Assembly (NCBI GenBank): GCA_018971925.1
Contig: JAGWZT010000034.1
Coordinates: forward strand, 1-10,610
Reading direction: 5' to 3'
From: Lysobacteraceae bacterium
GTDB taxonomy: Bacteria; Pseudomonadota; Gammaproteobacteria; Xanthomonadales; Rhodanobacteraceae
DNA length: 10,610 nt
Position numbers and translations under genes: made by a program. The notes below the pieces were generated by a model. That model had not been told where the DNA came from, searched no databases, and worked only from the letters and a program-made list of their open reading frames with translations. Numbering within the stretch: the stretch's first letter is position 1; the number at the start of each line of letters is the position of its first letter. Below are positions 6,240 to 10,610 of this stretch, one piece after another.

Positions 6240-7820
6240 ATGCGTCGTTGGGAACTGACGATAGAGATCGACCCCGCGCGGGAGCAGCCGTTGTTCCTGC
6301 AACTGGCCGCTGCGATCACCGACGGCATCCGCTGCGGGCGCCTGAAACCAGGCGAGGCCTTGCCGGGTTCGCGCGAACTCGCCGACTTTCTGGACATCAA
6401 TCGCAACACGGTGGTCGCCGCCTACGGTGAACTCACCGCCGAGGGACTGGTGACCTCGCGCATCGGTGGCGGAACCTTCGTGGCGCAACCGCAGCCGGTT
6501 GCACCGCCGGGCCCGCGCGCATTGGCCTCGGTGACACCCACGTACCCGCTGCCACCCGTCGCGCTGCCGCCGCTGTCGCGCACCATCCCCGCACCCGGCA
6601 CGTTGCAACTGCGCGGCAGCCCGGACGTGCGTTTGCTGCCGGCACGCGAACTGGCGCGCGCCTTCCGGCGCGCAATCGGCATACAGGGGCGCAACGTACT
6701 CACCTGCACCGACCCGCGCGGCCATGTCCGACTGCGCACCCAGTTGGCCGCGATGCTGCAAAGCACCCGCGGCCTTCAGGCAACCGCGGACGACGTGTTG
6801 ATCACGCGCAGCATCGAGCAGGGACTGGACCTGGTCGCGCGCACGCTGATCGCGCCGGGCGATGCGGTCGCGATCGAAGCCTTGGGTTATCCGCCGGCAC
6901 GGCGCGTGATGGAGCTGGCTGGCGCGCACCTGCTGCCGGTACCGGTTGACCAGGACGGCCTCGACGTCGATGCACTGGAAACGACATTGAAGCGGGAGCC
7001 GGTGCGGGCGGTGCTGCTGACGCCGCACCACCAGTTCCCGACCACGGTGGTGATGTCGCCGGCGCGCCGCGCGCGGCTTGCCACGCTGGCACTGCAGCAC
7101 CGCTTCGCGATCGTCGAGGACGATTACGACCACGAATTCCACTACGACGGCAAGCCGGTGCTGCCGATCGCGGCGGGCGTGGCCCGTGCCAACGTGGTCT
7201 ACGTGGGTTCGCTCGCCAACATCCTGGCACCGGGATTGTGCACGGCGTTCGTCAGCGCGCCGCCGACGGTGATGGAACGGCTGGTTGCCCTGCGCGGCAC
7301 CAGCGATGCGCAGGGCGACGCGGCGGTGGAATGCGCCGTCGCGGAACTGTTCGAGGACGGCGAATGCCTGCGTCACGTGCGGCGCATGCGCCGGCTGTAT
7401 CGGATTCGGCGCGACGCGTTGACCACCGCGCTGGTGCGCCACCTTGGCGGTGCCGTCGATTTCCGGGTGCCGGAAGGTGGGCTCGCGCTGTGGGTGCGCG
7501 TCGATGACGGCATCGACATCGAGGCGTGGTCACAAACCGCGCTGCAGGAAGGCGTATCGTTCAGTCCCGCCAGGCCCTTCGATTTCCTGGATCGCGGTCA
7601 ACCGTTCATGCGCCTGGGCTTCAGCTACCACGATCCCGCCGAACTCGATGACGCCGCACGGCGGATGTCGCGTGCCTTGGCCCGCGTGCGCACGGCGCGT
7701 TCCTCCCCGGGCACGGCAACCGCCAGGTCTGCGGTCCGCCGCGAAGGGATGGAGCGCATCGACGCCGGTGCGACACCTTCCCTGCCGCTGGCGCGGCAAT
7801 CGCCTCATCGCGTGCGTTAG
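6240..7820 (+). CDS. MocR-type transcriptional regulator with degenerate PLP site
   Basis: This is a 526-residue fusion of an N-terminal GntR winged helix (about 12-77; GEALPGSRELADFLDINRNT and GGGTFVA) to an aminotransferase class I-like domain (about 120-480). That is the architecture of MocR/PdxR/GabR regulators, which normally bind PLP on a lysine and use it for effector sensing. The fold is supported by PHHQFPTTVVMS, VEDDYDHEFHYDGKP (D294 and Y296 at the pyridine-ring positions) and MRLGFS (R458). However, the usual SK-x-LAPGLR motif reads ANILAPGLC. The PLP lysine is Asn327, and the phosphate-binding Arg seven residues on is Cys334. The glycine/serine phosphate turn also reads SIE at 191-193. 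Classical PLP chemistry therefore seems unlikely. A basic tail of about 40 residues follows the last family helix. The start at 6240 gives the full DNA-binding domain. It is divergent from the HAF gene, its likeliest target besides itself. Confidence 0.88.
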   Translation: MRRWELTIEIDPAREQPLFLQLAAAITDGIRCGRLKPGEALPGSRELADFLDINRNTVVAAYGELTAEGLVTSRIGGGTFVAQPQPVAPPGPRALASVTPTYPLPPVALPPLSRTIPAPGTLQLRGSPDVRLLPARELARAFRRAIGIQGRNVLTCTDPRGHVRLRTQLAAMLQSTRGLQATADDVLITRSIEQGLDLVARTLIAPGDAVAIEALGYPPARRVMELAGAHLLPVPVDQDGLDVDALETTLKREPVRAVLLTPHHQFPTTVVMSPARRARLATLALQHRFAIVEDDYDHEFHYDGKPVLPIAAGVARANVVYVGSLANILAPGLCTAFVSAPPTVMERLVALRGTSDAQGDAAVECAVAELFEDGECLRHVRRMRRLYRIRRDALTTALVRHLGGAVDFRVPEGGLALWVRVDDGIDIEAWSQTALQEGVSFSPARPFDFLDRGQPFMRLGFSYHDPAELDDAARRMSRALARVRTARSSPGTATARSAVRREGMERIDAGATPSLPLARQSPHRVR

Positions 7821-7838
7821 CCGATTGCCCCGCCAGCG
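7786..7838. repeat. 17-bp inverted repeat around the regulator stop codon
   Basis: The arms at 7786-7802 and 7822-7838 are complementary at 16 of 17 positions, with a 19-nt loop that contains the TAG at 7818-7820. The element lies at the convergent junction with the M61 gene. There is no following T-run, so the role could be factor-assisted termination or transcript protection. A 9-base direct repeat AGGGATGGA (7745-7753 and 7871-7879) flanks it. Confidence 0.55.
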
Positions 7839-7892
7839 CCGCGTTCGCTGATGGACGCGGTGCGGAACGCAGGGATGGACCGTCCGCCCCGG

Positions 7893-7906
7893 GCACCGCA
7901 CGGTGC
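7893..7906. terminator. Possible hairpin in the convergent gap before the M61 gene end
   Basis: GCACCG (7893-7898) is followed after two bases by CGGTGC (7901-7906). The left word can alternatively pair with GCGGTGC at 7857-7863. It lies in the 130-nt gap between two convergent genes. No T-tract is present, so support for terminator function is positional only. Confidence 0.25.
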
Positions 7907-7950
7907 ATCATCCGGGTGAACAGGCCACCTGTGTTGCACTCCTGAAGTCA

Positions 7951-9894
7951 TTACTTCGCCTTGATGATTTGTGACAGGTAATCCGGCGCGCCCTTGATCC
8001 GCTCGAGGTGCGGGTACTGCAGGCCGTCGTGGTAATCCACCGGCACGGTGCGGTACTTGTCCTGATATTTCAGCAGCAGTTGGATCGGCGTGCTGCCGCC
8101 CCTGGCGGCTTTCACCGCGTCCTGCAGCACGTCGGTGCTGTAAGCCTGTCCGTTCACCGCGACCAGCGTTTCGCCGGAACCTATGCCGGCCTTGAACGCC
8201 GGCCCGTTCCAGCGTACGTCACTGATCCTGCCTTCCTTGCCGATCTGCAGGCCAATCCCGAACGCCGCGCCGATGTCGCCGTGGTAACGCTTCGAAATCA
8301 GCTTCTCGTATTCGTTGGGCTTGTCGGTGTAAACCAGCTTCCAGCCGGTCGCCTCGATCCCGCTGGCCAGCGGCGGATTGGGTTCGTCGAGATAGCGGTG
8401 CAGGAATCCGGCCCAGTCGTATTTCACTACGGTGTTGAGCGCACTCACGACGTCTTCGAAGGTGTAGGTCTTGGTGACAAAACTTCCGTCGTCAACGCCG
8501 AAGAAGTCTTTCGCGAACGTGTCCAGCGATTGCCGGTCGTGCGTCAACGCGCGGATCTTGGCATCCGCCGCCAACCACATCATCTGGCCGGCACTGTAGT
8601 ACTCCTCGCTCATCTGCCAGTTGCGGTACGGCAGCGGCGCGCGCTGCGCGATGGTCGGATCGTTGGTGGTGTCCTCCAGTGTGCGCCATTCAAAACCGGG
8701 GCGGTTGCGGTCATAGTTGGCGGCGACCAACGCGATCGCCTGTCGGAACTGTTCGGGCGTCCACAACCCGGAGCGCGCCGCAAGCACGAAACCCCAGTAC
8801 TGGGTGCCGCCTTCGTACACCCACAACAGCGAGTCGCCCATCGGCACGTTGAAGTTCGGCGTCCACAGGTCGGCCGGGCGGCGGAACTTGCCGTTCCACG
8901 AGTGCGTGTACTCGTGCGCCAGCAGACCGCCGACGGTCGGCCAGTTGTCCTTCCACTTGGTGAAGAAGTCGGGGCGCGCGCCATCCTCACTGGACTGGTG
9001 GTGCTCCAGCCCCTTGCTGCTCAGCTGATCGGAAAGCGAGAACAGGAAGTCGTAGTGGTCGTAGTGGTGCGAGTCGAACAGCTTGTGCGCCTGGGCGACG
9101 ACGTTGCGCAGGCCCTGCAACTGTTGCGGCGTGACCTCGAGATCGCCGGGCGCGTCGGCCACGATGTCCATGTGCACGGGCGCCTTGGCACCCGGCGCGA
9201 GGTCGAGGCGTTTGAAGTGGCGCCCCGCATACATCGGCGAATCGACCAGCGTGTTGTAGGTGGTCGATTTGAACGCAACGGTGTTGCCCGACTGCGAGGC
9301 CTTCTCCAATGCCGTGCCGAATTGCCAACCCGCGGGCAGCGTCACGCTGGGCGCGAAGGTGATGTCGCGGGAGTAGTGGCCGGCCGGATACAGCGACACC
9401 TTGCTCCACACCAGGTCCAGCATGTCGCCGGTCATTTCGACCGGGCCTTCGTCGCGGTCGCGCGCCGACAGGTACTGGAACTTCACGTCGATGCTGGACA
9501 CGCCTTGCGGCACATCGACCTTGAACGCATAGACGTCGTACTTGTCGCGCGTCCACTTGAGTGGCTTGCCGTTCGCCGTGATCACGAGGCCGGCCAGCTT
9601 GTCGATGGGACCGCTGGGCGAATGATTGCCCGGAATCCACTTCGGATACAGCAGGGTCAGCTCGCCGGCCTGCACGGGAATGGTTTCGTGCACGCGGAAG
9701 ATGCCCTGGTTGGTATCGCTGGCATCGACGGCGATCCGGATGGTGCCGGCATACGGCGTGTCCTGCGGCGGCAGAACGTGCGCATCGGCGGCATCGGCGA
9801 ACGCGGTTCCGGCAAACGGCGCGGTCAGCAACAACGCGGCGAGCGCGGCCACCAATCGCGAGGGACGCGGATTGAACGAATCGGGTTTCGACAT
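7951..9894 (-). CDS. M61-family glycyl-aminopeptidase-like metallopeptidase with PDZ domain
   Basis: The 647-residue exported protease has a signal peptide (hydrophobic core LVAALAALLLTAPFAG, likely cut after AFA at residue 33), so it should act in the periplasm or outside the cell. An N-terminal beta-rich domain includes TLLYPKWIPGNHSPSGPID, typical of M61 enzymes. The zinc site is HEYTH at 327-331, with the probable third ligand Glu361 in VYEGGTQYWG. The catalytic domain continues through QMSEEYYSAGQMMWL. A C-terminal PDZ domain (about 530-620; SDVRWNGPAFKAGIGSG and VAVNGQAY) should guide substrate binding. Length and domain order match intact family members. I chose the ATG at 9894 because GGGAG stands 7 nt before it and the signal peptide begins there. 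An alternative ATG at 9912 overlaps the upstream stop as ATGA and adds six residues. The paralogue upstream on the same strand ends 14 nt before, so the two probably form an operon. Confidence 0.93.
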   Translation of the reverse strand: MSKPDSFNPRPSRLVAALAALLLTAPFAGTAFADAADAHVLPPQDTPYAGTIRIAVDASDTNQGIFRVHETIPVQAGELTLLYPKWIPGNHSPSGPIDKLAGLVITANGKPLKWTRDKYDVYAFKVDVPQGVSSIDVKFQYLSARDRDEGPVEMTGDMLDLVWSKVSLYPAGHYSRDITFAPSVTLPAGWQFGTALEKASQSGNTVAFKSTTYNTLVDSPMYAGRHFKRLDLAPGAKAPVHMDIVADAPGDLEVTPQQLQGLRNVVAQAHKLFDSHHYDHYDFLFSLSDQLSSKGLEHHQSSEDGARPDFFTKWKDNWPTVGGLLAHEYTHSWNGKFRRPADLWTPNFNVPMGDSLLWVYEGGTQYWGFVLAARSGLWTPEQFRQAIALVAANYDRNRPGFEWRTLEDTTNDPTIAQRAPLPYRNWQMSEEYYSAGQMMWLAADAKIRALTHDRQSLDTFAKDFFGVDDGSFVTKTYTFEDVVSALNTVVKYDWAGFLHRYLDEPNPPLASGIEATGWKLVYTDKPNEYEKLISKRYHGDIGAAFGIGLQIGKEGRISDVRWNGPAFKAGIGSGETLVAVNGQAYSTDVLQDAVKAARGGSTPIQLLLKYQDKYRTVPVDYHDGLQYPHLERIKGAPDYLSQIIKAK

Positions 9895-9900
9895 TTGAGT

Positions 9901-9906
9901 TCTCCC
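9901..9906 (-). promoter_or_regulatory. Ribosome binding site deciding the M61 start
   Basis: GGGAGA on the minus strand, 6 nt before the ATG at 9894, supports that start over the ATG at 9912. It lies between the upstream paralogue's stop codon and the start, consistent with translation in one polycistronic message. Confidence 0.6.
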
Positions 9907-9908
9907 GC

Positions 9909-10610
9909 TCATTTTTTTGCGGCAATGATCTGCGACAGGTAATCCGGTGCACCGTTGATTCGCACGAGGTGCGGATACTGCAGGCCGCCGTGGTAAGCCA
10001 CCGGCACGGTCGTGTAATCGCCCTGGTATTTGATCAACAACTCGATCGGCTGTTTCGAATCCTTGGCCGCGGTGATCGCCTGCTTCAACACGCCGGCCTT
10101 GTAGGCCTGTCCGTTCACTGCGACCACTTCGCCACCGGAGCCGATGCCGGCCTTGAACGCGGGACCGTTCCAGCGCACGTCGTTGATGCCACCGTCTTTC
10201 GTCAACGTGAGGCCGATCGAATACGTGAAATTGAAGATGTGGCGCGGTGATTCGTCCTGGCTCTCGTACTGTTTTTCGTACGGGCTTTCCTTGTCGGTAT
10301 AAACGAGTTTCCAGCCGGCCGACTCCAGGCCCTGGGTGAACGGCGGTTCCAGCTCATCGACATAGCGATCGAGGAAACCCGCCCAGTCGTATTTCACCAC
10401 GCCGTTCAGCGCATTCACCACGTCATCGAAGGTGTAGGTCCTGGTGACGAAGCTGCCGCTGTCGACGCCGAAGAAATCCCTCGCGAACGTGTCCAGCGAT
10501 TTCTGGTCGTGTGTGAGCGCACGAATCTTCGCGTCCACCGCCAGCCACATCATCTGGCCGCCGGAGTAGTACTCCTCGCTCATTTGCCAACTGCGGTACG
10601 GCAGCATCGC
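9909..10610 (-). CDS. Second M61-family metallopeptidase, C-terminal part (5' end beyond window)
   Basis: The visible 233 residues form the end of a paralogue of the neighbouring M61 enzyme. The frame is open to the right edge, and the first Met (MLPYRSW) is internal, matching PLPYRNW in the neighbour, so it is not the real start. It holds the end of the catalytic domain (QMSEEYYSGGQMMWL), then the PDZ domain (NDVRWNGPAFKAGIGSGG and VAVNGQAYKAG) and the same closing words GAPDYLSQII. Over the first 107 aligned residues I count about 85 identities to the neighbour. The main difference is a longer, charged loop (YESQDESPRHIF) just before the PDZ domain. The HExxH motif lies outside the window, so activity cannot be judged. 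It precedes the other gene with a 14-nt gap, consistent with tandem duplication and co-transcription. Confidence 0.92.
   Translation of the reverse strand, partial: AMLPYRSWQMSEEYYSGGQMMWLAVDAKIRALTHDQKSLDTFARDFFGVDSGSFVTRTYTFDDVVNALNGVVKYDWAGFLDRYVDELEPPFTQGLESAGWKLVYTDKESPYEKQYESQDESPRHIFNFTYSIGLTLTKDGGINDVRWNGPAFKAGIGSGGEVVAVNGQAYKAGVLKQAITAAKDSKQPIELLIKYQGDYTTVPVAYHGGLQYPHLVRINGAPDYLSQIIAAKK

Noticed and set aside
6120..7442. The HAF reading frame stays open on the minus strand for over 1,300 nt upstream of its start.
   Set aside because: This stretch is antisense to the well-supported MocR-type regulator, its translation is Arg/Gln/His-rich with no family resemblance, and a strong AGGAGG plus signal peptide fixes the HAF start at 6119.
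8008..9942. A 644-residue open frame on the plus strand across the M61 gene.
   Set aside because: It is a full-length shadow of the peptidase caused by GC-rich codon bias; its translation is Val/Arg/His-rich without motifs, while the minus strand shows a complete M61 enzyme with zinc site and signal peptide.

Overview
This is a GC-rich chromosomal window. The gene repertoire suggests a gammaproteobacterium of the Xanthomonadales type, most likely Rhodanobacteraceae or Xanthomonadaceae. It holds a large Lhr-type helicase, an outer-membrane transporter-like barrel, M61 glycyl-aminopeptidase-like enzymes with a PDZ domain, and small GC-rich double-hairpin repeats of the CCCTCTCCC/GGGAGAGGG kind. 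Taxonomy is inferred from gene content; there is no RNA marker gene here.

Layout. (1) Bases 1-2665 (+): the C-terminal 870 or more residues of a long Lhr-family ATP-dependent helicase, whose RecA motor lies left of the window. Two GC-rich palindromic elements sit inside its open frame, at the left edge and at 2081-2177. (2) Bases 2771-6119 (-): three consecutive genes on one strand. In transcription order they are a secreted or lipid-anchored HAF-repeat protein, an eight-helix DoxX-like membrane protein built of two similar halves, and a signal-peptide-bearing outer-membrane barrel of the MetA/phenol-degradation transporter-like type. The 174-nt and 52-nt gaps make co-transcription possible but unproven. 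(3) Bases 6240-7820 (+): a MocR-type regulator (GntR winged helix plus aminotransferase-like domain), divergent from the HAF gene across a 120-nt spacer. (4) Bases 7951-10610 (-): two tandem M61 metallopeptidases with C-terminal PDZ domains, the upstream one cut by the right edge.

How they may fit together: the MocR regulator shares its promoter region with the HAF gene, so it is the natural candidate to control that envelope-protein cluster. Its aminotransferase-like domain has lost the PLP-anchoring lysine (Asn at residue 327) and other cofactor-cup residues, so it probably does not sense through a PLP Schiff base. The helicase and the M61 pair look like independent neighbours. No mobile-element genes, CRISPR array, tRNA or rRNA were seen. 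The most notable points are the degenerate MocR cofactor site and the in-frame palindromic insertions in the helicase. I did not find a clear new multi-gene system.
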